Positions 1 through 8,704 of a stretch of DNA of 64,000 bases are shown here, in pieces. The notes below the pieces were generated by a model. That model worked only from the letters and a program-made list of their open reading frames with translations. It was not told where the DNA came from and did not search any database. Source of the stretch: B2-G16 sp964528085 (lineage in GTDB: Bacteria; Bipolaricaulota; Bipolaricaulia; UBA7950; UBA9294); contig CAZGRE010000002.1 in assembly GCA_964528085.1 (NCBI GenBank), positions 1-64,000 on the forward strand, in the 5' to 3' direction. Every line of letters begins with the position of its first letter. The stretch's first letter is position 1. Both the position numbers and the translations under genes were made by a program.

Positions 1-129
1 CCGGGTGTAAGCAAGGGAATAGGTGATTACGCATAACGGCGGCTTGCTAGACGGGCTGTGAAATCTGGAGGATTATCTCCGAAGCGAGAGACCGAACAGG
101 GAGGGCATCGGCCTCCTTCCGCTGGGGAC

Positions 130-2118
130 TTACCTCTCCCCGGTCTGGACCTGCGGGTTTAGGAGCCGCTCGATGAGGGATGGGAGGAGCTCGGATAGAT
201 CGCCGCTCGGTGTCGTCTCCTGATTTGAGGTGGGAAGATCGAATATGTCTCCTCCGACCTGTTCGATCAGCTGGGCCGCGGCCCTCCCTGCCTCTTCCTT
301 CAGCGGAGCGAATTCAGGGGAGAGGGGGAGGTCCTCCACCCCTCCCAGTTCGGTGATCCGGGCTGAGAGCTCCTCGATCACCCCGTTCAACCTTCTCTGG
401 CCGAGCATCGCCAGCCCCTCGCGTGCGACCTCAAGGAGCTGCGCCTCCCATTCGATCTTCGGCGAGTCGGCAGGCCCGCCGATCGCTGTTGCAAACACGA
501 TCGGAACCTCTGCCCCGTAGCGGTTTATCCCGTCGATCACCCTGCTCGATGTCCCTTCCGGGAGGCCGAACAGCGGCCGGCCGGGTTCGCCTGCGATCGC
601 CAGCTCCTCGAGGAGGATGCTCATCTCCCCGTTCGCCTCGTCATCCTCGATCTGCAACGAGCCGGTCAGGGTCGCCTTCCCCGAGACGATCCTGACCGGG
701 ATCGTCGTCTCGTACAACCGGGCGAGTCGGGGAAGGTCGATCCGCGTCAGGGCGAACTCGTAGGATCTAACCGTTGAATCGAGGACGGCCGTGAGGCGGA
801 AGCCGGAATCAGGGTCGTCCCCGAGCCGGCCGTGGAGGCGGATCTCGATCGGGTCTGTGCGAAGCTCGGGAGGGAAGGCGAGGTTCTTCACCTCGACCTC
901 AAGGAGGGTGATCGGCGGGAGTGGCGATGATGGATCGTCGGCGAACTCGTCCTCGAGGGTGACGAGGATATGGCCGATCTCGACCCGCTCGATCGCGAAC
1001 GGCGGGCGGTAGGCGGGGAACGAGCGGCCTCCCCGGTACGGGGCGTACGGATCGCCGCGCGGGGGGAGGGGGCGGAGATCGCTCAGGTGCTCGGCGAAGT
1101 TGCGGAGGAGGCCGAGCCAGTCGACGCGATCCGCGTGTTCCGCCGCCCATTTGAGGTATCCGGACGCGTCCCACCCCGACGATGGGTTGTCGATGTTCAG
1201 CGTCCCGTCCTGTTCGCGCTTCACGTGCAAGGTGGCATCGGCGATGACGAGCTCGTTGAACACGACCCGCTTGGCGAGGAGGGCGGTCATTCCTGCATCG
1301 AGATCGATCTCCGGTATCTCGATCAGGTTCTCCTCCGGGTTCTTCGGGTCCTGGATGGAGAGATCGACGAGCGTCAGCCGGCCGGTGAACAGGTTGAACC
1401 GGCTCTCCTTCGCCGTGACCTCGCTTCCGACGACCCAGGACGCGGTCGACGTCGCCAGCGTCCCGGCGAAGAACGGGACGATCAGGGCGGCGATCAGGTA
1501 ACAGACCCCGTATATGGCGGGAAGGCCGATCAGCATTTCTTTTCTGATGTAGCGGAAGACCCCGCGCGGCCGGGGCTCCGTCCTGTATCTCGCCTCCCCT
1601 CCGGCAAGGAACCGTCGGGCAAGGCCGATCCCGCGCCTATCCCGCAGCCAGCGGGAGACCCGAAGCCTTGCGACCCTCTCGGAGAACGATTCGCGGTAAT
1701 TGATAACAATCCACCTTGTGAGGAGGAAGACGGGTACGGCGATCAGGAATGACAGTGAGATCTCGCCGATTAGAAGATAGCGGTTGTAGCCCATCGGGGC
1801 GATGACCGGCTGGTGGAAGAGGAGGCGCCAGAGCGGGTCGAGGCCGCGGTCGGGATCGAGGAGGAACCGGCCGACGGCATACCCGAGGGGGGCGACGGCG
1901 ATGGAGATCAGCTTGAACAGGCCGACCGATATCAGAAACGCCCGGAACGAACAGCGGAGGACGAGGGCGATCGAGGCGGGGATGATCACGTGCAGCCCCA
2001 TCGGCGGGAGCCCAGCGAAGATTCCGAGCGAGAAGGATAGGGCGATCTGATTCGGGGAGAGGTTCGACTTGAGTATCCGAAGAAGCTTCTTGATCCAGGC
2101 AAGCGGCCCAGGCAGCAT
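130..2118 (-). CDS. Membrane protein: TIGR03546/DUF2062-like N-terminus fused to a TIGR03545/AsmA-like domain
   Basis: The first 200 or so residues are a DUF2062/TIGR03546-like membrane domain: the motif LGIFAGLPPMG near residues 31-41, hydrophobic segments around 45-75 and 115-135, and a further helix near 200-225. The rest is a long soluble, beta-rich part with the look of AsmA/TIGR03545 proteins (for example FNLFTGRLTLVDLSIQDP). From general knowledge these two families are usually separate neighbouring genes, so this looks like a natural fusion. I start at the ATG at 2118 because AAGGAGGGGG lies 4-14 bases upstream; an in-frame ATG at 2166 lacks a ribosome site. The likely place is the inner membrane with a periplasmic C-terminus. 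The function is unknown; envelope lipid transport is only a family-level guess. Confidence 0.7.
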   Translation of the reverse strand: MLPGPLAWIKKLLRILKSNLSPNQIALSFSLGIFAGLPPMGLHVIIPASIALVLRCSFRAFLISVGLFKLISIAVAPLGYAVGRFLLDPDRGLDPLWRLLFHQPVIAPMGYNRYLLIGEISLSFLIAVPVFLLTRWIVINYRESFSERVARLRVSRWLRDRRGIGLARRFLAGGEARYRTEPRPRGVFRYIRKEMLIGLPAIYGVCYLIAALIVPFFAGTLATSTASWVVGSEVTAKESRFNLFTGRLTLVDLSIQDPKNPEENLIEIPEIDLDAGMTALLAKRVVFNELVIADATLHVKREQDGTLNIDNPSSGWDASGYLKWAAEHADRVDWLGLLRNFAEHLSDLRPLPPRGDPYAPYRGGRSFPAYRPPFAIERVEIGHILVTLEDEFADDPSSPLPPITLLEVEVKNLAFPPELRTDPIEIRLHGRLGDDPDSGFRLTAVLDSTVRSYEFALTRIDLPRLARLYETTIPVRIVSGKATLTGSLQIEDDEANGEMSILLEELAIAGEPGRPLFGLPEGTSSRVIDGINRYGAEVPIVFATAIGGPADSPKIEWEAQLLEVAREGLAMLGQRRLNGVIEELSARITELGGVEDLPLSPEFAPLKEEAGRAAAQLIEQVGGDIFDLPTSNQETTPSGDLSELLPSLIERLLNPQVQTGER

Positions 2119-2181
2119 CGATCCCCCTCCTTGTCCCATTCTATGATTTTCATCGCCGGCGGCCAATCAGGATCGCCCCCG

Positions 2182-2210
2182 TTGGCCGACCTCGCCGCTC
2201 GCGGTAAGAT
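2182..2210 (+). promoter_or_regulatory. Promoter of the PC4-like gene
   Basis: TTGGCC (2182-2187) and TAAGAT (2205-2210) are separated by exactly 17 bases. They lie just before a GAAGGAGGGACG ribosome site and the ATG at 2229. Confidence 0.55.
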
Positions 2211-2228
2211 ATCCGTGAAGGAGGGACG

Positions 2229-2498
2229 ATGCCGGAGGATCTTCAACGAGCCGATGAGGAGCTGATCAAGGTGATCGATAAGGGGCCGGGAGGGCGGATC
2301 CACGTCCGCCTGTCGCGGTTCCGCGACCGCGACTATCTCGATATCAGGAACTTCTACGAGATGGAGGACGGGGAGTGGAGGCCGACGCGGAAGGGGATTG
2401 CGATCCCGGTCGAGCTGTACGACGAGCTCATCGACGCCCTCGCCGCGGCGAAGCCGAAGATCGAGGAGCGGGCTAAGGGCAGTCAAGCTACAGCTTGA
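2229..2498 (+). CDS. PC4/YdbC-type single-stranded nucleic-acid-binding protein
   Basis: This 89-residue protein has the PC4 (transcriptional coactivator p15) core: a basic beta segment with RIHVRLSRFRDRDYLDIRNFYE, then a tryptophan-containing strand (DGEWRPTRKGIAIP) and a C-terminal helix (VELYDELIDALAAAK). Bacterial members of this family bind single-stranded DNA or RNA as dimers. A strong ribosome site (GGAGGG) precedes the ATG at 2229 and fixes the start. The gene stands alone with its own promoter. Its stop codon lies within a small TCAAGC/GCTTGA hairpin, and the tRNA-Glu promoter begins in the same place. The family call is reasonably firm; the cellular role is not known from the sequence. 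Confidence 0.75.
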   Translation: MPEDLQRADEELIKVIDKGPGGRIHVRLSRFRDRDYLDIRNFYEMEDGEWRPTRKGIAIPVELYDELIDALAAAKPKIEERAKGSQATA

Positions 2499-2523
2499 TG
2501 GTGAAAGCCCGTTAGGCGATAAT
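2495..2523 (+). promoter_or_regulatory. Promoter of tRNA-Glu
   Basis: TTGATG (2495-2500), 17 bases, then GATAAT (2518-2523). The tRNA starts 13 bases after the -10. The -35 overlaps the last codons of the upstream gene. Confidence 0.6.
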
Positions 2524-2535
2524 CGCTCGTCGATC

Positions 2536-2608
2536 GGTCCCGTCGTCTAGTGGCCTAGGATATCGGGCTCTCATCCCGGCGACAGGGGTTCGAATCCCCT
2601 CGGGACCG
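2536..2608 (+). tRNA. tRNA-Glu (anticodon CTC)
   Basis: The acceptor stem GGTCCCG pairs with CGGGACC over seven base pairs. The anticodon loop CTCTCAT gives CTC, and the T arm is GGGGTTCGAATCCCC. The discriminator base is G. The terminal CCA is not encoded (the next bases are CA then A), so it must be added after transcription. Confidence 0.95.
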
Positions 2609-2642
2609 CAAGTTCGAAGGGAGGGTCCCTCCGGGGGTCAAG

Positions 2643-3230
2643 ATGCAGACGATGATGCCGCAGCTTGAGGTGATCACCGGCTGCATGTTCTCCGGTAAGA
2701 CCGAGGAGCTGATCCGCAGGCTCGAGCGGGTCAGGATCGCGAAGGGGAGCGTCCTCCTGTTCAAGCCGACGATCGACGATCGCTACAGCGAGACCGCCGT
2801 CGTCACCCACTATGGCCGCGAGTTCGAGGCGTACCTCCTCTCTCCCGGGAAGGAGACGATCGGAGAGCTTGAGCGGCTCGTCGGTGCGGATGCACTCTCC
2901 GATGCGTCGGTGATCGCCTTCGATGAGGGGAACTTCTTCTCCGAAATCTTCCCTTCGTTGTGCGAGGAGCTCGTCGCGCGCGACAAGCGCGTCATCGTCG
3001 CCGGGTTGGATCTCACCTTCGCCGGTGAGCCGTTCGGGCCGATGCCGATCTTGATGGCACTCGCCGATCGGGTCGACAAGCTTCAGGCGGTCTGTGTCAA
3101 GTGCGGCGGTGTCGCCACCCGCTCCCAACGCCTGATCGACGGGAGACCGGCTCCGAAGGACGGGCCAGTGATCCAGGTCGGCGGAATAGGGACGTACGAG
3201 GCGCGCTGCCGGCGCTGCTTCGAGGGCTAG
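2643..3230 (+). CDS. tdk: Thymidine kinase (type II, TK1-like)
   Basis: Phosphorylates thymidine to dTMP in the salvage pathway, in the cytoplasm. The protein has 195 residues, normal for bacterial type II enzymes. The P-loop GCMFSGKT is at residues 13-20, a Walker B/DEGNF motif near 94-98 replaces the common DEAQF, and two zinc-binding CxxC pairs (CVKC near 152, CRRC near 188) form the lasso-domain zinc site. The start is uncertain among ATGs at 2643, 2652 and 2655; all lie before the conserved LEVITG strand. The stop codon TAG overlaps the stop of the convergent MBL gene, the two sharing the palindrome CTAG. Confidence 0.93.
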   Translation: MQTMMPQLEVITGCMFSGKTEELIRRLERVRIAKGSVLLFKPTIDDRYSETAVVTHYGREFEAYLLSPGKETIGELERLVGADALSDASVIAFDEGNFFSEIFPSLCEELVARDKRVIVAGLDLTFAGEPFGPMPILMALADRVDKLQAVCVKCGGVATRSQRLIDGRPAPKDGPVIQVGGIGTYEARCRRCFEG

Positions 3231-3964
3231 GCCCAGTAGGTCTTCCCGTCCTCGCAGATCGTGATCCCAGGGATCGGAGGGGGGGCTTCGCTCATGTGGG
3301 TCGCAAGGACGGTCGCCCCCCTCCGGACGAGATCCGCCGTGAGCCGGGCTACATCAGAGCTATCGAGATGGCCGGGATCGTCGACCGGGAGGGGATGGGT
3401 GAGCTCGACGATCGCGACGTCGGCATCCTCAAGGAGCCTCCTCGCCCCCCTCTTCCCCCCGGTATCCCCGGTGTAGGCGAATCTCTTACCTTTGATCTCA
3501 AACCGGTATCCGAACGCGGACAGGCCGAAGTGCTCCATCGGTATCGCTCTGAACTCAAGCTCCCCTGCCCTGTAGTCCCCCTCTTCGGTCACCTTCGTGT
3601 AGACCGGTTCGATCCGCGGGCCGAGACCCCCCCGCTCGAGCTCCGGCCAGGCGAGCTCACAGAGCGTCTCTATCACCTCGGGGAGGTCGGCCGGCCCGAC
3701 GATGTGAAGGGGCGAGGACCGCTTGCACCGGAGGCGGTACTCGAGGAAGAGGAACGGCATCCCGAACAGATGGTCGGCGTGGAGGTGGCTGATGAAGATC
3801 ACCTCGATTCCGGCCGGATCGATCCCGAGCCGGTGGATCATCGGGATCGCGGTCGGCGATAGATCGAGGAGGATCCTCCCGTCGATCAGGATCGAGTTCC
3901 AGTTGCGCCCGTCGTTCAGGGCCGCCCCTGAGCCGAGGCAGACGATCGGGATCCGCTCGTTCAA
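3227..3964 (-). CDS. Metallo-beta-lactamase-fold hydrolase, RNase Z/phosphodiesterase-like
   Basis: The protein carries the zinc motif HLHADH, a second histidine-bearing strand (IPMEHFGLSAFGYRF), the aspartate strand YTGDTGG and a final ATHMS, which is the full metal set of the RNase Z-like branch of the fold. At 245 residues it is shorter than standard RNase Z (about 300), and I see no clear exosite arm. The start is the TTG at 3964, whose last two bases overlap the stop of the CNB-domain gene (TTGA), so the two are translationally coupled. Possible roles are tRNA 3'-end processing or, given the cyclic-nucleotide neighbours, hydrolysis of a phosphodiester such as cAMP. The fold is certain; the substrate is inference. 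Confidence 0.8.
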   Translation of the reverse strand: MNERIPIVCLGSGAALNDGRNWNSILIDGRILLDLSPTAIPMIHRLGIDPAGIEVIFISHLHADHLFGMPFLFLEYRLRCKRSSPLHIVGPADLPEVIETLCELAWPELERGGLGPRIEPVYTKVTEEGDYRAGELEFRAIPMEHFGLSAFGYRFEIKGKRFAYTGDTGGKRGARRLLEDADVAIVELTHPLPVDDPGHLDSSDVARLTADLVRRGATVLATHMSEAPPPIPGITICEDGKTYWA

Positions 3965-4386
3965 TCGTGCGGTAGGACTCTGTTGGTGGAGCGGAGCCGC
4001 TTGCACAGCTCCTCAAGCATGCTGAGGGCGATCTCGGGATGGGAGGAGATCAGGCTCCGCATCGCCCACTGGGTCACGACGAGGCAGGTCGTGTCGGTCT
4101 TAGCGACGACGTCCGCCGTCCGCGGCGCCCCGTCGATCACGCTCAGCTCGCCGAAGAAGCTCCCGGGACCGAGATCGGCGAGCTTCTTTCCGTCCGCTAC
4201 CACCTCGGCTTCGCCGTCGAGTATCAGGTAAAAGCCGACGCCGCTCTGCCCCTTCTCCACGATCTTCGTCCCGGCCTTCACGCTCTTCTGCACGGCCGAT
4301 TTCAACATCGCCTCGAGGCTTGCCCCGCTCGTCTTGGCGAAGATCGGGGTCTTCTGCAACAGGGGGATGACCTTCTTCGTCTCCAT
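3961..4386 (-). CDS. Stand-alone cyclic nucleotide-binding (CNB) domain protein
   Basis: This 141-residue protein is almost entirely one CNB domain (about residues 15-125). The phosphate-binding cassette FFGELSVIDGAPRTADV keeps the glutamate and arginine that hold the cyclic phosphate and ribose in CRP-like proteins. There is no helix-turn-helix, kinase or channel part, so it is a sensor or adaptor rather than a CRP regulator. The ATG at 4386 is preceded by AAAGGAGCTG. The gene is first in a two-gene operon with the MBL-fold gene and is divergent from a class III nucleotide cyclase. That arrangement makes it the likely receptor of the cyclase product. Confidence 0.85.
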   Translation of the reverse strand: METKKVIPLLQKTPIFAKTSGASLEAMLKSAVQKSVKAGTKIVEKGQSGVGFYLILDGEAEVVADGKKLADLGPGSFFGELSVIDGAPRTADVVAKTDTTCLVVTQWAMRSLISSHPEIALSMLEELCKRLRSTNRVLPHD

Positions 4387-4404
4387 CGAACAGCTCCTTT
4401 CTTC

Positions 4405-4452
4405 TTACTGAGGCCGGATGCGATGATATAATACGGTTATCCCCTTTTCCAA
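4405..4452. promoter_or_regulatory. Overlapping divergent promoters of the CNB operon and the cyclase
   Basis: Rightward: a perfect -10 TATAAT (4427-4432) with a weak -35 TTACTG (4405-4410) at 16 bases. Leftward: TTGGAA (4452-4447 on the minus strand) with TATATC (4430-4425) at 16 bases. The two -10 elements overlap face to face, so binding of polymerase at one should exclude the other. These are sequence calls only. Confidence 0.45.
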
Positions 4453-4467
4453 GTGGGAGGTCCTCCT

Positions 4468-5412
4468 GTGTCCTGGAGTCGCACGTTGAGGATGCGCCAG
4501 ATGCTCCGCGCTCAGATCGAAGCCGGGGAGGATATCGCCCTTCTGTTCAGCGATATCCGCGGTTTTTCCACGTACACGAAGCGGCTGGGGGATCGGGCCG
4601 CCTACCGGCTGAGCCGGCTCCACGATGAGATCCTGAGGGAGCGGATCAACGAGTACGGGATCGTGGTCAAATCCCTCGGGGATGGGATCATGGCCGCGTT
4701 CGCCGAACCGGCCGAGGCGATCGAGGCGGCCGTTTCGATCCAGCGGGCGATACGGGAGAGGAACAGGGATAACCGGAGCGATCCGATAGACGTCGGGATC
4801 GGGGTCTCATGCGGTCTCCCCGTGATGAGCGATCTCGACTTCATCGGCCATTCCGTGAACCTCGCCCAGCGCCTCTCCAGCGTCGCCAAGGGCGGCCAGA
4901 TCGTCGTCAGCGAAAAGGTGAGAAGGTCGACCCCCCTCCCCGAGGGGATGAACTACCTCTACCTCGGGGAGAGGAACCTGTACGGGATCGGGCCGGAGCC
5001 GGTATTCGAGGTGATGTGGCTGAGGGAGATCGTCCGCGTCTCAGACGGTGCCGATCGGTTGACCCTCATCCTGACCGAGGAGGGGACAATCGTCGCGGAG
5101 TTCGCCAAGGATACGCGCGCGGGGTTGCGGGACGCCCTTGAGGAGCTCCGCCGCGCCCGGCCGGAGGACGGGCTTCTCACCGCCCTCCTGTTGCGGGGGA
5201 TCGCCTCCCTCGCTGAGCGGCTCCTCCGAACCTCCTGGGACGGGAGCGGGGTCCCGCGCGAGCAGCCGGTTGACCGGGTTGAGTTAAGCTACAGACGGGG
5301 GAGGCTCCGCGTCCGTACCCCGGACGGGATGATCCTTCTTGACGGGGTGAAGAAGGAGGAGGCGGAGCGGTTCCTGACGGGGGTGGAGAGGGCGGGAGAC
5401 GGTTCGCATTGA
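4468..5412 (+). CDS. Class III adenylate cyclase (soluble)
   Basis: The catalytic domain covers about residues 20-190. Metal-binding aspartates are in FSDIRGF (D29) and KSLGDGIMAAF (D72); K68 and the aspartate of DFIGHSVN are the pair that select ATP, and the transition-state N and R are in VNLAQRL. ATP is therefore the predicted substrate. The C-terminal 120 residues match nothing I recognise. No membrane segment is seen. I choose the GTG at 4468 because GGAGG sits 7 bases upstream; an in-frame GTG at 4453 has no ribosome site. The gene is divergent from the CNB/MBL operon. The stop codon overlaps the recA -35 element. Confidence 0.85.
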   Translation: MSWSRTLRMRQMLRAQIEAGEDIALLFSDIRGFSTYTKRLGDRAAYRLSRLHDEILRERINEYGIVVKSLGDGIMAAFAEPAEAIEAAVSIQRAIRERNRDNRSDPIDVGIGVSCGLPVMSDLDFIGHSVNLAQRLSSVAKGGQIVVSEKVRRSTPLPEGMNYLYLGERNLYGIGPEPVFEVMWLREIVRVSDGADRLTLILTEEGTIVAEFAKDTRAGLRDALEELRRARPEDGLLTALLLRGIASLAERLLRTSWDGSGVPREQPVDRVELSYRRGRLRVRTPDGMILLDGVKKEEAERFLTGVERAGDGSH

Positions 5413-5437
5413 ACGGAGGGAGCGTTTGTCCTAGAAT
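5409..5437 (+). promoter_or_regulatory. recA promoter
   Basis: TTGAAC (5409-5414), 17 bases, TAGAAT (5432-5437). It lies at the very end of the cyclase gene. I see no classical LexA box: GAAC has no correctly spaced GTTC partner. Confidence 0.65.
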
Positions 5438-5467
5438 TGAAGGAAGACTAGATGGAGGGGGCGACAG

Positions 5468-6493
<1,026 letters not shown>

Positions 6494-6939
6494 CCCTTGG
6501 GCCTACCTCGTTAAGCTCCTCCGCTACCGGCCGCGGAGCGTCTTTGAGGCCCGCGAGCGGCTGAAGCGGCGGGGGTTCTCAGGAGGGGAGATCGAGGAGA
6601 CGATCAGGGGGGCGCTCGATGCGGGGTTGCTCGACGATCGGGTGTTCGCCAAGCTGTGGATCTCCGATCGCCTCCTTCACCGCCCGGTTTCGCGCAAGGC
6701 GATCAGATTGGAGCTTGCGGAGAAAGGGATCCCACGGGAGCTGATCGACTCCCTTCTCGATGAGGCCTATCCGCCGGAGAAGGAGAGGGATGTGGCCTTT
6801 GCGCTCGGCTCTGCGCGCTATTCTCGGCTTTCCGGTCTCGATCCTGTGCAGCGCAGCAGGCGGACGGCCGATTATCTGACGCGGCGGGGATTCTCGCGAT
6901 CCCTTGCGATCGCGATCGTCAGCCGATTGGAAAGGGGGG

Positions 6940-7422
6940 ATGACTGAGGTGAGGGTCGGAATGGGGATCGATTTCCACCGCTTCTCCCCCGAGCGGCCGC
7001 TCATCCTCGGTGGGGTCGAGATCCCGGATTCTCCAGGGCTTCTCGGCCACTCGGACGCCGACGTCCTGACGCATGCGATCTGCGACTCACTCCTCGGTGC
7101 GGCCGGCCTCGGCGATATCGGGGTCCACTTCCCCGATTCGGATGAAGAGTACCGCGGGATATCGAGCATCACCCTGTTGCGGAGGGTCGTGGCCAAGCTC
7201 GCCGAGAGCGGGTATCGGCCGGTGAACGTCGACGCCACGGTGATCGCTGAAAGACCGAGGCTTGTCCCTCATTTTTCCAAGATGCGGGCGGTCCTCGCCA
7301 ATGCGCTCGGCATTCCGTCCGGATCGGTCGGTTTGAAGGCGACGACGACCGAAGGGATGGGCTTCGTCGGTCGGGGCGAGGGGATCGGGGCTATCGCCGT
7401 CTGCCTTATCGAAACAACCTGA
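6940..7422 (+). CDS. ispF: 2-C-methyl-D-erythritol 2,4-cyclodiphosphate synthase
   Basis: Fifth step of the MEP isoprenoid pathway, releasing CMP to make the cyclic diphosphate. The zinc ligands are in GIDFHRF (D and H) and GHSDAD (H), and the signature segment VNVDATVIAERPRL and the CDP-binding KATTTEGMGF are present. The protein has 160 residues, the usual size. I start at the ATG at 6940, which overlaps the recX stop by 8 bases and follows GGAAAGGGGGG; a GTG at 6949 is possible. The stop lies 17 bases inside the convergent rseP gene. No other MEP gene is in the window. Confidence 0.95.
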   Translation: MTEVRVGMGIDFHRFSPERPLILGGVEIPDSPGLLGHSDADVLTHAICDSLLGAAGLGDIGVHFPDSDEEYRGISSITLLRRVVAKLAESGYRPVNVDATVIAERPRLVPHFSKMRAVLANALGIPSGSVGLKATTTEGMGFVGRGEGIGAIAVCLIETT

Positions 7423-8704
7423 CGATGTCCTTGTAGGTTATAAGGATCATCAGCGCGATCAGGATCACGAATCCGATCATGTGGATGATCCCTTCCCTCT
7501 CGGGCGGGATCGGCTTTCCCCTTATCCACTCGAGGATCGCAAACCCGACGCGGCTTCCGTCGAGGCCGGGGAACGGGATCAGGTTCAACAGGCCGAAGTT
7601 AAGGCTGAGGAAGGCGAGGAGCTGGAAGAAGACAGAAGGACCGAGCTTCGCCCCCTCCTCGAGGATCCGGGCGACCCCGACCGGTCCTTGCAGGGCCTCG
7701 CTCGCTGTCACGCGCCCCTGCACGATCCCCCGGATCACCGATCCCATCATCCTGATGTACCCGGTGAACTGGGCCGCTCCGAGGGCGATCCCGCCGATGA
7801 ACCCGGGCCGGTGGTATTCGATCCCAAGGTCGGTGAACGCGACACCGGCGAGGAGCCGCTCAGCGGTCTTTCCGCTCGTCGGGACCGAGAACTTCAACCG
7901 CTCCCCTCCCCGGAGTACGGTCAGGGTGACCGACTCTGCGGGCAGCCGGGAGTCGAGGGAGAGGATGATGGCAATGGCGGTCTTCACCTCTTCATCCCCC
8001 ACAGCGACGATCCGATCCCCGGGGGAGAGCCCGGCGGCGGCAAGGGGGGAGTCAGGGTCGAGGGAGTCGATCTCGTTCGTGAACGCCGCCGCTTGGAAGT
8101 AGGCGCCGATCAGGTAGCGGTCCTCTTCATCCGAGTAGGTCGGTGTGATCCGGATCTCCTTGCGCTCTCCGTCCCGGATGAGCGAGATCTCGAGCGGTGA
8201 GCCGCCCGATCTTTGAACGGCGGATGTTATCTGGTCGATCGTGTAGATCGTCCGGCCGTCGATGGCGATGATCCGATCCCCGGGGAGGAGTACCTCCGCC
8301 GCCGGTCTCCCGGGTATGACCTCAGCGACCTGGAGGATCGGAAAGTTCAGCCCCCAGACGACCCCGATTGTGACGACAAGGGCGAGGATCAGGTTTGCGA
8401 TCGGCCCGGCGAGGCTGATCGCCGCCCGGATGTAGGGGGGCTTGTTGTACAGGAGCCGGTCCGCCGGGACCTCTCTCCCCTCCTCGCGGCGGTCTTCACC
8501 GGCCATCCGAACGTACCCCCCGATCGGGATGGCGCGGAGGGAGTAGCTGGTCTCACTCCCTGAGAGGGAGAAGAGGCGGGGGCCGAACCCGATCGAAAAC
8601 TCGATGATCTCAACCCCGCTTGCGCGCGCGACGATGAAGTGTCCGAGCTCGTGCAGGCCGACGAGGACGAGGATCGAACCGACGAAGATCAAAAACGCGA
8701 TCAT
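7406..8704 (-). CDS. rseP: Site-2 zinc metalloprotease RseP/YaeL (M50B)
   Basis: Inner-membrane protease that cuts anti-sigma factors or other transmembrane substrates. The zinc motif HELGH is at residues 18-22 in the first membrane helix. Two PDZ domains lie at about 115-195 and 205-285, and the third zinc ligand is in NLIPFPGLDG near residue 380. The 432-residue length and the four-helix layout are normal for RseP. No anti-sigma gene is next to it. The start ATG overlaps the tilS stop by four bases (ATGA), so it is translated from the tilS message. Its 3' end overlaps ispF by 17 bases. Confidence 0.94.
   Translation of the reverse strand: MIAFLIFVGSILVLVGLHELGHFIVARASGVEIIEFSIGFGPRLFSLSGSETSYSLRAIPIGGYVRMAGEDRREEGREVPADRLLYNKPPYIRAAISLAGPIANLILALVVTIGVVWGLNFPILQVAEVIPGRPAAEVLLPGDRIIAIDGRTIYTIDQITSAVQRSGGSPLEISLIRDGERKEIRITPTYSDEEDRYLIGAYFQAAAFTNEIDSLDPDSPLAAAGLSPGDRIVAVGDEEVKTAIAIILSLDSRLPAESVTLTVLRGGERLKFSVPTSGKTAERLLAGVAFTDLGIEYHRPGFIGGIALGAAQFTGYIRMMGSVIRGIVQGRVTASEALQGPVGVARILEEGAKLGPSVFFQLLAFLSLNFGLLNLIPFPGLDGSRVGFAILEWIRGKPIPPEREGIIHMIGFVILIALMILITYKDIVRLFR

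Noticed and set aside
1..129. Coding sequence or terminator at the left edge
   Set aside because: No frame with family resemblance and only a weak GGAGGGC/GCCTCC hairpin, too poor to call.
5411..5428. LexA box at the recA promoter
   Set aside because: GAAC is present, but the partner is GTTT at the wrong distance, not GTTC four bases away.
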